A stretch of DNA of 64,000 nucleotides. Source: CAIWHR01 sp963734055 (GTDB lineage: Bacteria; Pseudomonadota; Gammaproteobacteria; Burkholderiales; Casimicrobiaceae). The notes under the pieces are model-generated. The model had not been told where the DNA came from and did not search any database. It was given only the letters and a program-made list of their open reading frames with translations. The position numbers and the translations under genes were made by a program. Location of the stretch: NCBI GenBank assembly GCA_963734055.1, contig CAVTFQ010000001.1, forward strand, positions 72,292 through 136,291. Direction: 5' to 3'. Positions within the stretch are counted from its first letter, which is position 1. Each line of letters opens with the position of its first letter. This document shows, one piece after another, positions 18,252 through 25,800 of this stretch.

Positions 18252-19316
18252 CTACTTCAGCGGGTTCGCGGTGAGCGTGCCGCTGATATCCGGGGCGCCG
18301 CGACCGGTCAGCGCGCTGTTGCCGGAGGTTCGCAGCACCGATCCCCCCTTCTGGTCGAGGTCGAAACCGCCGTTGCGCGCGAGTGTCGAGTTGTTGACGA
18401 TGCCGATCGTGTTGGTCCCGTTCACGACGACGCCGTTGCCGTCGTTCTCGAGGGCCGCGGATTCGGCGACCGTGAGGAACGCGGTGCCGAGATCGAACGA
18501 GTTCGCGCCGAATCCGGCACCGCCGTTGCGCGAGCTGGTCGAGCGCGCGACCGCGAGGCGGACCGTCGACGACGCAAGGGTGGTCGCTCCCGCAGCCCCG
18601 GTCTGGGTATTCCCCTGGAAGCTGCTGTCGGTCAGCGTCACCTGGACCGAGCCCGTGGCGGGCTCGGCCCGCACGCCGTTGTCGCCGTTGATGTCCGCGG
18701 CAATCCGCGCGGCATCGAGCGATCCCGCGGCGACGAGGATGCCGTGCCCCAGATTGTTCGAGAAGGTCGAGTCGAGGGCGTGGACTTCCGGCGCTCCGGC
18801 AGCGATATTCAAGCCGTGGCCACCGTTGCCGCGGAGGATGCTCCCGCGCAGGTGGATGGCATGGCCGCCGTTGACCCGGATGCCGTCGCCGCCCAGGTTC
18901 GCGACGATGCACTGCTCGATGTTCACCTCGCCACCCGAGGCGATCACGATCCCCCGATTGCCGCCCTGGCCGTTGATCGAGAGCCCGCGCAGGGTCACCC
19001 TGTCAGCCGGACCTGCGGCAACGGTCACGCCGTCGCCGGAGAAGACGCTGATCCCGGCATAGACGCCCGGCGGTGCGATGATCGAGACCGCCTGGCCGAT
19101 CGTCACGGGGCCGTAGCCGCCCGAATCGAGCACGATCACCTCGCCGCCCGCGCTGGTCGCGGCGATCGCCGCCGTGAAGTCGCGACAGGGTGAGCCGAGG
19201 GAGCACGACGGGTTGTTGACGCCGGCGGTGGAGACGAACGTCCGCTGCGCAGCGCCGAGCGCGAGCGATGAAACCAGGAGGGCCGACAGCGCGAGTGCAT
19301 AGCGAGTGAAGGACAT
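18252..19316 (-). CDS. Secreted right-handed beta-helix protein (paralog 1)
   Basis: Protein of 354 residues with a signal peptide (MSFTRYALALSALLVSSLALGA|AQRTFVS). The mature start AAQRTFVSTAG, two cysteines in a PSCSLGSPCRDF block, and GGEVIVLDSGGYGPVTI then PPGVYAGISVFSG are shared with two other genes in the window. Repeating NGG-HG, GNGGHGLNI and NNLGHGI-type turns point to a parallel beta-helix, as in the pectate lyase/NosD-like folds. No catalytic residues can be named. It should be exported and may act on or bind polysaccharide, but this is unknown. It sits alone between the HPPD unit and the MarR efflux locus. Confidence 0.8.
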   Translation of the reverse strand: MSFTRYALALSALLVSSLALGAAQRTFVSTAGVNNPSCSLGSPCRDFTAAIAATSAGGEVIVLDSGGYGPVTIGQAVSIIAPPGVYAGISVFSGDGVTVAAGPADRVTLRGLSINGQGGNRGIVIASGGEVNIEQCIVANLGGDGIRVNGGHAIHLRGSILRGNGGHGLNIAAGAPEVHALDSTFSNNLGHGILVAAGSLDAARIAADINGDNGVRAEPATGSVQVTLTDSSFQGNTQTGAAGATTLASSTVRLAVARSTSSRNGGAGFGANSFDLGTAFLTVAESAALENDGNGVVVNGTNTIGIVNNSTLARNGGFDLDQKGGSVLRTSGNSALTGRGAPDISGTLTANPLK

Positions 19317-19447
19317 GGACGCTCCGGGATCGTGACGAGGCCGGCGCGAGTGCCGGCGGCCGAAGTTTTCGTTGCCGCCGCGGCGGCGTCAAGGCGGGCG
19401 CGCGCAGGGGGACCCGCAGGGCCGGGAACCTTCCCGGATTGGTGGCC

Positions 19448-19476
19448 TTGACAATAGTTGCCTAGGCACATATACT
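19448..19476 (+). promoter_or_regulatory. Sigma70-type promoter of the MarR gene, probably leaderless
   Basis: TTGACA at 19448-19453 and TATACT at 19471-19476 are separated by 17 bp, close to consensus. Transcription would begin at about 19483, directly at the ATG at 19484. No Shine-Dalgarno lies between, so a leaderless mRNA is predicted. Confidence 0.75.
19457..19468 (+). promoter_or_regulatory. Putative MarR operator, site 1
   Basis: GTTGCCTAGGCA, whose core TGCCTAGGCA is a perfect palindrome, lies in the spacer between the -35 and -10 boxes of the MarR promoter. The same 12 bp occur again before the efflux operon. Binding here would block RNA polymerase and give autorepression. Confidence 0.7.
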
Positions 19477-19483
19477 GCGCGTC

Positions 19484-19948
19484 ATGAGTCCTCCCCGAGC
19501 CACCGTCAGCCTACTGTCCGACCGGCCCCTGGCGCCGCCGCAGCACGGCATCATCCGGCTCGTCAACCGCGTGCGGATCGAGCTGATCGACGCCCTGGAC
19601 CGCGAGCTGTCGAAGTTCGACATCTCGGCGGCGCAGCTCATCGTCCTCGCGTCGGTCGCGAACAAGGAAGCCGATTCCGCATCCCGGCTGTGCAAGAGCA
19701 TTTCCTACGACCCCGGCGCGATGACGCGGATGATCGACCGGCTGCAGCAGAAGGGACTGATCCGCCGCGTGCCGAACGCCGAGGACCGCCGGGCGTCGAA
19801 CCTGGAGCTCACGGCCGCGGGACGGGCGCTGTACCCGCAGCTGCTCGCGGCGAAGGAAGCGGTGGCCGCGCAGTTCCTGCGTGGTTTCGCCCCGGAGGAC
19901 GTGGGCATGCTGGAAAAGCTCCTGAATCGGATGCTGGACAACCGTTGA
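19484..19948 (+). CDS. MarR family transcriptional regulator of the efflux operon
   Basis: Protein of 154 residues with a winged helix-turn-helix: DISAAQLIVLASVANKE, SASRLCKSISYDPGAMTRMIDRL (recognition region, residues about 65-87, key words DPGAMTRMI) and the wing RRVPNAEDRRASNLELT. MarR dimers usually repress drug efflux genes and release DNA when they bind small aromatic or lipophilic molecules. Two identical palindromic sites flank this gene, one in its promoter and one before nodT, which supports control of itself and of the downstream operon. The start at 19484 is chosen because the promoter ends just before it. Confidence 0.9.
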   Translation: MSPPRATVSLLSDRPLAPPQHGIIRLVNRVRIELIDALDRELSKFDISAAQLIVLASVANKEADSASRLCKSISYDPGAMTRMIDRLQQKGLIRRVPNAEDRRASNLELTAAGRALYPQLLAAKEAVAAQFLRGFAPEDVGMLEKLLNRMLDNR

Positions 19949-19964
19949 GCTTTTTTTTGGAGGA

Positions 19965-19984
19965 ATTGTTGCCTAGGCATCAAT
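19965..19984 (+). promoter_or_regulatory. Putative MarR operator, site 2
   Basis: ATTGTTGCCTAGGCATCAAT is a near-perfect 20-bp palindrome with the same GTTGCCTAGGCA core as site 1. It lies between the MarR stop and the NodT start, preceded by a run of eight T. The matching -35/-10 boxes for the efflux operon are not obvious. Confidence 0.7.
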
Positions 19985-20048
19985 GGCTTGAGCAATCGAC
20001 CTCGCCCACGTTCGAGACTTCGCCCTACTCGCAACGAGAGATCGCCTG

Positions 20049-21503
20049 ATGAACGGGTCCAGCAGTGTCATGGCACTCGCCGTCGCCGCGAGCGTTCTTT
20101 TCGCGGGGTGCGCCAGCATGGAAGGCGTGACGCCGCAGGCAACGCCGCGCCATCCCGATGCGCTCGCAACGCAACGCACGCTGGCCGGGACGCGCGTGTC
20201 GAGCGCGGCCTGGCCCGAGAGCGCATGGTGGAAGGCATTCCACGACGCGCAACTCGACGCGCTGATGGACGAGGCGCTCGCCGGCAGTCCCACGCTCGGC
20301 ATCGCCGCGGCGCGCACGCGCAAGGCGCTGGCCGCGGCCGGCGTGAGCAAGGCGGCGCTCCTGCCGCAGGTGGACGGCGTTGCGGCGAGCACGCGGCAGC
20401 GCTTCTCCGAGAACGGCCTCGTGCCGCCGCCGCTCGGCGGCAGCACGCAGACCTTCAATCAGCTCCAGCTGACGCTCTCCTGGGAGCTCGACTTCTGGGG
20501 CAAGAACCGCGCGGCGTACGAAGCCGCGCTCGGCGACGCCCGGGCGGCCGAAGTGGACGCCTCCGCGGCGCGGCTCGCGCTGACGGCGGCCATCGCCCAG
20601 GCGTACGTGCAGCTGCAGCGTGCCTACCTGCTGCTCGACGTCGCCGAGACGACGCTCGCGGAACGCGAGCAGATCTACTCGCTCACGCGCGACCGCAACG
20701 TCGCGGGCATCGACTCGCGGCTCGAGCTGAAGCAGGCCGAGTCGGCGCTGCCCGCGACGCGCGAGCGGATCGCCGAGCTCAACGAACGCATCGCGCTGAC
20801 GCGGAACCAGATCGCCGCGCTCCTGGGCGCGGGACCGGACCGCGGGCTCGCGATCGCGCGGCCGAATGCGACGGCGCTCCCGGCGATCTCGCTGCCTTCG
20901 GCCGTGCCGGCCGAATTGCTCGGCCGTCGTCCGGACGTGATCGCCGAGCGCTGGCGGGTCGAGGCGGCGTCGAAGGCCATCGCGTCGGCGAAGGCCGAGT
21001 TCTATCCGAACGTGAACCTGTCGGCGCTCGTGGGCCTGCAGAGCCTGGGTGGCGCGAACCTGCTGACCGCGGCGAGTCGGGTGCTGGGCGTGGGGCCGGC
21101 CCTCACGCTGCCGATCTTCGAAGGCGGCCGGCTCCGCGCCAATCTCGCCGGCAGCGACGCCGACTACGACATCGCGGTCGAGCGGTACAACCAGACGCTC
21201 GCCGACGCGATGCGCGATGTCGTCGATCAGCTCGCATCGTACCGGAGCCTCGACGAGCAACGGGCACAGCAGCGAGAGGCCCTGGCGGACGCGCGCGAAG
21301 CGTACGACCTCGCCCTGCTCCGCTACCGCGAGGGGATCGGCAATTACCTCCAGGTGCTCTCGGCCGAACAGCCGTTGCTCGTTCAGCAGAGCCTCGATGC
21401 GGACCTCCACGCACGCGGTCTCGAGCTCGCGATCAACCTCGCGCGTGCGCTCGGCGGCGGCTTCGAACCGTCTCCGGCGCTCGCCAACGTGAGCCTGCAA
21501 TGA
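20049..21503 (+). CDS. NodT-family outer membrane efflux lipoprotein
   Basis: Protein of 484 residues, an outer membrane channel of the RND/MFS tripartite type. It has a lipoprotein signal with lipobox LFAGC (acylated C21) and an early WWKAFHDAQLDALMDEAL block typical of NodT/OprM proteins. Two OEP repeats follow, each with long coiled-coil helices (residues about 60-250 and 270-470). FGGRP-type sequence GRRPDVIAERW and the FEGGRLRANLAGSDADYD loop are family hallmarks. Its stop overlaps the next ATG (ATGA), so translation is coupled to a small membrane protein and then the EmrA-like adaptor. Confidence 0.93.
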   Translation: MNGSSSVMALAVAASVLFAGCASMEGVTPQATPRHPDALATQRTLAGTRVSSAAWPESAWWKAFHDAQLDALMDEALAGSPTLGIAAARTRKALAAAGVSKAALLPQVDGVAASTRQRFSENGLVPPPLGGSTQTFNQLQLTLSWELDFWGKNRAAYEAALGDARAAEVDASAARLALTAAIAQAYVQLQRAYLLLDVAETTLAEREQIYSLTRDRNVAGIDSRLELKQAESALPATRERIAELNERIALTRNQIAALLGAGPDRGLAIARPNATALPAISLPSAVPAELLGRRPDVIAERWRVEAASKAIASAKAEFYPNVNLSALVGLQSLGGANLLTAASRVLGVGPALTLPIFEGGRLRANLAGSDADYDIAVERYNQTLADAMRDVVDQLASYRSLDEQRAQQREALADAREAYDLALLRYREGIGNYLQVLSAEQPLLVQQSLDADLHARGLELAINLARALGGGFEPSPALANVSLQ

Positions 21504-21823
21504 GGAACGCCGTCATCGCTGCCTCCTTGGCCGGCGCCGGTACCCGCGGCCGATGTCGTGCCACGCACGAACTGCGGCGCCCGCGGCACCTCCGCCGTGC
21601 GAAGCCCAGGGCCCTCGCGCGGCTGGCAGCGTTCGCGTTCGCGCTGGGCGTGCTCGGCCTCATCGTGAACGGCGAGCGCTGGATGCTCGAGCACCCGGCA
21701 ACGGCGGCGCCCGAGCTGATCGCGGCGACCTGCGCCGTCGACGTTGTCTTCGGCAACCCGGATCCGGCGCAGAACCGTTGTGCCGCCCAAAACGCGGGCA
21801 GCGACAAGGAGCACCGACTATGA
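21500..21823 (+). CDS. Small single-span membrane protein of the efflux operon
   Basis: ORF of 107 residues whose ATG overlaps the nodT stop (ATGA at 21500) and whose TGA overlaps the adaptor ATG (ATGA at 21820). This double overlap is strong support that it is translated. The N-terminal 45 residues are Arg/Ala-rich, one hydrophobic helix follows (LAAFAFALGVLGLIVNG), and a 50-residue tail outside carries two cysteines (TCAVDVVFG, QNRCAAQN). I do not recognise the family. Its place between channel and adaptor suggests an accessory subunit, which is inference only. Confidence 0.75.
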   Translation: MRNAVIAASLAGAGTRGRCRATHELRRPRHLRRAKPRALARLAAFAFALGVLGLIVNGERWMLEHPATAAPELIAATCAVDVVFGNPDPAQNRCAAQNAGSDKEHRL

Positions 21824-23097
21824 GCAACGCCAACGAGCCTCAGACCCCCGTTCCCCCGGGCCGCACGCGCAAGCGCTGGCTCGCGATCGCCATCGGCGCG
21901 TTCGGCCTGATCGGCGTCGCGTACGGTGTCTGGTGGGCGCTCGCGCTGCGGTACACTCAGTCCACCGACGACGCCTACGTCAGCGGAAACGTCGTCCAGA
22001 TCACGCCGCAGATCTCCGGCACCGTCATCGGCATCGGTGCCGACGACACGCAGTTCGTCACCGTCGGGCAGACGCTGGTCCGCCTCGATCCGGCCGACGC
22101 GAAGATCGCCCTCGAAGAAGCCGACGCCAGGCTCGCACGGACCGTCCGCGACGTACGCGGCCTGTTCGCGACGACGGCGCAGATCGGCGCCAACGTCGAG
22201 CTGCGCAGCGCCGACTACGCACGGGCCACGGAGGACCTCAATCGGCGCGAGCGGCTCGCGAACTCGGGTGCGGTGTCCGGCGAAGAGCTGCAGCACGCGC
22301 GCGACGCGGTATCGACCGCCAAGGCGGCGCTCAACGCCGCGCAGCAGGAGCTCGCAGCCCATCGGGCGCGCGTCGACCATACGACGGTCGCGAATCACCC
22401 CGACGTGCTGGCGGCGGCCGCGCAGGTTCACGACGCGTATCTCGACGTCGCGCGGACGGAGTTGCCGGCGCCCGTCTCGGGCTACGTCGCCAAGCGCGCC
22501 GTGCAGCTCGGCCAGCGCGTCGCGCCCGGCGCGCCTCTGATGGCCATCGTCCCGCTCGACCATGTGTGGGTCGACGCGAACTTCAAGGAACCTCAGCTCG
22601 CGGCGATGCGCATCGGTCAGCCGGCGACGCTGACTGCCGACCTCTACGGCGGCAAGGTCCGCTATCACGGCACCGTCGCGGGCTTCGGTGCCGGAACGGG
22701 GTCCGCCTTCGCGCTGCTGCCCGCGCAGAACGCCACCGGCAACTGGATCAAGATCGTGCAGCGCGTACCAGTGCGCATCGCGCTCGACCCGCAGGAGCTC
22801 GCCGCGCATCCGCTGCAGATCGGGCTGTCGATGCAGGTCGACGTCGACACGCGGCAGCGCGATGGCGCACGCCTGCCCCAATCGACGGCGGCGGCTCCCG
22901 TTTACAAGACCGACGTCTACGACACGGCCGGCGCGGCGGCCGCGCAGCGGGTCAGGGCCATCATCGCCGCCAACGATCGCGACTCGGCCGGCGCCGCGTC
23001 GTTGGCGAGATCGACCGCAAAGCGCGCGCGGTCGAAGGTCCCGGGCAGCGGCGGCGAGCCCGCCTCGCCCGAGGTCGCGGTCGCGCACGCGCGCTGA
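21820..23097 (+). CDS. emrA: HlyD/EmrA-type periplasmic adaptor
   Basis: Protein of 425 residues linking the inner membrane pump to the outer membrane channel. One N-terminal membrane anchor (WLAIAIGAFGLIGVAYGVWW, residues about 19-38) is followed by the family signature STDDAYVSGNVVQITPQISG, a biotinyl-lipoyl-like half, a coiled-coil hairpin (ALEEADARLARTV to QQELAAHRARVDH), and the returning lipoyl motif LPAPVSGYVAKRAVQLGQRV. VWVDANFKEPQL is typical of EmrA. The C-terminus has a 60-residue low-complexity tail rich in Ala, Ser and Lys. The start is coupled to the small membrane protein. Confidence 0.92.
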   Translation: MSNANEPQTPVPPGRTRKRWLAIAIGAFGLIGVAYGVWWALALRYTQSTDDAYVSGNVVQITPQISGTVIGIGADDTQFVTVGQTLVRLDPADAKIALEEADARLARTVRDVRGLFATTAQIGANVELRSADYARATEDLNRRERLANSGAVSGEELQHARDAVSTAKAALNAAQQELAAHRARVDHTTVANHPDVLAAAAQVHDAYLDVARTELPAPVSGYVAKRAVQLGQRVAPGAPLMAIVPLDHVWVDANFKEPQLAAMRIGQPATLTADLYGGKVRYHGTVAGFGAGTGSAFALLPAQNATGNWIKIVQRVPVRIALDPQELAAHPLQIGLSMQVDVDTRQRDGARLPQSTAAAPVYKTDVYDTAGAAAAQRVRAIIAANDRDSAGAASLARSTAKRARSKVPGSGGEPASPEVAVAHAR

Positions 23098-23121
23098 CGC
23101 GATCGACGGTCCTCAGCGGCC

Positions 23122-24732
23122 ATGAGCGAGCCCGAAGCAGCGCCGGCGCCGGTCGCGCCGCCACCCGCGCCGAATCCGTCCACGGCGGCGCGAGCCGAGC
23201 CGCCTCCGCTCGCGGGCGTGACGCTTGCCGTCGGGACGATCGCGCTCTCGCTCGCCACGTTCATGAACGTGCTCGACACGTCGATCGCCAACGTGTCGAT
23301 TCCGGCCATCGCCGGCGATCTCGGCGTGTCGCCGGACCAGGGCACGTGGGTCATCACGTCGTTCGGCGTCGCCAACGCGATCTCGCTGCCGCTCACCGGC
23401 TGGCTTACGCAGCGCTATGGGCAGGTGCGCCTGTTCATCGCGTCGGTGCTGTTGTTCGTGCTCGCCTCCCTCCTCTGCGCGCTGGCGCCGAACCTGGGGG
23501 TGCTGATCGCCTTTCGCGTGCTCCAGGGCGCCGTCGCCGGGCCGATGATTCCGCTGTCGCAGTCGTTGCTGCTGTCGAGCTATCCCAAGGCCAAGGCCGG
23601 CAGCGCGCTCGCGATCTGGGGCATGACCACGCTCGTCGCGCCCGTCGTGGGTCCGCTCCTCGGCGGCTTCATCACCGACAACATCTCGTGGCCCTGGATC
23701 TTCTACATCAACCTGCCGGTGGGCCTCGCCGCCGCGGCGGTCACGTGGATGATCTATCGGACGCGCGAGACGCCGACCCGGAAGCTGCCGATCGACGGCG
23801 TCGGCCTGGGCCTGATCGTGATCTGGGTGGGCGCGCTGCAGATCCTGCTCGACAAGGGCAAGGACCTCGACTGGTTCGGCTCGACGCAGATCTGGATCCT
23901 GGCGATCGCCGCGGTGGTCGGCTTCGTGCTGTTCCTCGTGTGGGAGCTGACCGAGGCCCATCCGGTGGTGGACCTGCGCCTGTTCGCCCGCCGGAATTTC
24001 TGGACCAGCTCGCTCGCGATGTCGCTCGCCTACGGCACCTTCTTCGGCAACGTGGTGCTCCTGCCGCTCTGGCTGCAGCAATACATGGGCTATACGGCGA
24101 CGCTGGCCGGGATGGTGCTCGCGCCGGTCGGCGTGCTCGCGATCCTGCTCACGCCGGCGGTCGGCCGCACCGTGCACAGGGTCGATCCGCGGTTCTTCGC
24201 GACCGGCGCGTTCCTGGTCTTCGCACTCGTGCTGTACATGCGGTCGCGCTTCAACACGTCCGCGGATTTCTGGACGCTGATGGTGCCGACGATCATCCAG
24301 GGTGCCGCCGTGGCGGTCTTCTTCATCCCGCTGGTGACGCTGAGCCTCTCCGGGCTGCCGCCGGAGCGGATACCCGCGGCATCCGGGCTGTTCAACTTCG
24401 CCCGCATCACCGCGGGGTCGTTCGGCACGTCGATCGCGACGACGGCGTGGGAGCACCGTGCGACGCTCCATCACGCGCAGCTGGTCGAGCGGATCACGCG
24501 TGCGGATCCCGGCGCAGCGCAGGCACTCGGCGCGCTGCAGGCCGGCGGATTCTCGCCCGACCAGAGCTACGCGCTGCTCAACCGGATCGTCGATCAGCAG
24601 GCGTACATGCTTTCGGCCAATGACGTGTTCTACGTCTCGGCGCTCCTCTTCCTCGCGCTGATCGCCGTCGTCTGGCTGGCGCGTCCGGCGGGCGCCGCCG
24701 TGAGCGAAGGTGCGGCCGCCGGCGCGCATTAG
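23122..24732 (+). CDS. emrB: DHA2-family MFS multidrug transporter (EmrB/QacA type)
   Basis: Proton-driven drug exporter of 536 residues with about 14 membrane segments. The first helix carries LDTSIANVSIPAIAGDL and motif A appears as GWLTQRYGQVRLF. Motif C is GPLLGGFITD with WIFYINLPVG after it, characteristic of DHA2 pumps. The first 35 residues are Pro/Ala-rich. It closes the operon MarR / NodT / small protein / EmrA / EmrB, which should form a complete tripartite pump spanning both membranes. The substrate is unknown. Confidence 0.93.
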   Translation: MSEPEAAPAPVAPPPAPNPSTAARAEPPPLAGVTLAVGTIALSLATFMNVLDTSIANVSIPAIAGDLGVSPDQGTWVITSFGVANAISLPLTGWLTQRYGQVRLFIASVLLFVLASLLCALAPNLGVLIAFRVLQGAVAGPMIPLSQSLLLSSYPKAKAGSALAIWGMTTLVAPVVGPLLGGFITDNISWPWIFYINLPVGLAAAAVTWMIYRTRETPTRKLPIDGVGLGLIVIWVGALQILLDKGKDLDWFGSTQIWILAIAAVVGFVLFLVWELTEAHPVVDLRLFARRNFWTSSLAMSLAYGTFFGNVVLLPLWLQQYMGYTATLAGMVLAPVGVLAILLTPAVGRTVHRVDPRFFATGAFLVFALVLYMRSRFNTSADFWTLMVPTIIQGAAVAVFFIPLVTLSLSGLPPERIPAASGLFNFARITAGSFGTSIATTAWEHRATLHHAQLVERITRADPGAAQALGALQAGGFSPDQSYALLNRIVDQQAYMLSANDVFYVSALLFLALIAVVWLARPAGAAVSEGAAAGAH

Positions 24733-24822
24733 CGCGATCGCGGCCATCCATTCCCGCGGGACGTCCGAGTGGTCGTACAGTGACGTACTCGCAAAGGCCA
24801 CCCGACGCCCGGGAGAGCACGC

Positions 24823-25515
24823 ATGGGACAGGAGATCGCAGTCGTGGTCGGGGTGGGACCCGGATTGGGCTCGGCGCTCACGAAGCGCTTCGGCGAGGCC
24901 GGGATGCAGGTGATCGCCGCGGCGCGGGACCCGGGCAAGCTAAGACCGCCGGCGGCCGGGGTCCGACTGGAAGCCTGCGATGCGACGAGTCCCCGCGAAG
25001 TGGCGGCGCTTTTCGCAGGGGTCGCGCGCGAGGTCGGCACTCCGAGCCTCGTCGTCTTCAACGCCGGCACCTACGAACCGGGCGGGATTCTCGAGATTGC
25101 GCCCGAGTCCTTCGAGCGGTGCTGGCGGATCGGCTGCTTCGGCGGCTTCCTGGTCGGACAAGCCGCCGCGCGCCTCATGTCGACCTCGGGCGCGGGCACG
25201 ATCCTCTTTACCGGCGCCACGGCCTCCTTGCGCGGGAGCGCGGGTTTCGCCAACCTCGCCGTGCCCAAGTTCGGCCTGCGGGCGCTCGCGCAGTCGATGG
25301 CGCGCGAGCTCGGCCCGAAAGGCATCCACGTCGCCCACGTCATCATCGACGGGCAGATCGAAGCGGAGCGCAATCGGCGCCTCCGCGACGAGCGGGGACC
25401 GGCGTCGTTCCTGCCGCCGAGCGCCATCGCCGAGTCCTACTACCAGCTTCACCTGCAGCCGCGCGGCGCCTGGACGCACGAGCTGGACCTGCGGCCCTGG
25501 GTGGAGAAGTTCTAG
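24823..25515 (+). CDS. Atypical SDR family protein
   Basis: Protein of 230 residues with the nucleotide motif VGVGPGLGSAL and NAGTYEPGG, so a Rossmann fold of the SDR type. The usual YxxxK catalytic pair is not intact: the region reads GFANLAVPKFGLRALAQSMA, with Lys kept but Leu where Tyr is expected. The C-terminus (LPPSAIAESYYQLHLQPRGAWTHELDLRPW) is typical of a known subgroup of degenerate SDRs. Function unknown. A repeat element is inserted exactly at the CTAG containing the TAG stop codon. Confidence 0.88.
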   Translation: MGQEIAVVVGVGPGLGSALTKRFGEAGMQVIAAARDPGKLRPPAAGVRLEACDATSPREVAALFAGVAREVGTPSLVVFNAGTYEPGGILEIAPESFERCWRIGCFGGFLVGQAAARLMSTSGAGTILFTGATASLRGSAGFANLAVPKFGLRALAQSMARELGPKGIHVAHVIIDGQIEAERNRRLRDERGPASFLPPSAIAESYYQLHLQPRGAWTHELDLRPWVEKF

Positions 25516-25688
25516 CCGTGAACATTCAAGACTTTGTTTCTGCGATGCCTGAATGCTGTGCCGTCGTCATTCTCGCGAACGCGGGAATCCAGCGACTTGG
25601 GTCACTGCAGGCGACAGGCCCACGTCGCTGGAGAATGCACGCGACCGGCGCATTCCTCTTGGATACAACGTTGACCATTGAGATCTAG
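25512..25688 (+). repeat. CTAG-bounded interspersed element, copy 3
   Basis: Element of 169 bp (25516-25684) between two CTAG tetranucleotides (25512-25515, the first one holding the SDR stop, and 25685-25688). It aligns end to end with copy 1: TGAACATTCAAGAC at the left, the CGCGAACGCGGGAATCCAGC palindromic core, and GTTGACCATTG at the right. It lacks about 20 bp of the second hairpin present in copy 1. Confidence 0.75.
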
Positions 25689-25800
25689 CGGATCCTGCGG
25701 CACCGCGACGAGTCAAAGCCAGACCCGGGCGGCTTGCCGTCGGCGAGAAGGCGAGCTCGCTTAACCCGCCTCGATCGAAGCAACGGCGAATTCCCTCGAC

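Noticed and set aside
1219..25688. Possible CRISPR-like repeats from the recurring GTCATTCCCGCG motif
   Set aside because: The three copies are tens of kilobases apart and are dispersed palindromic elements, not a regular array with spacers.
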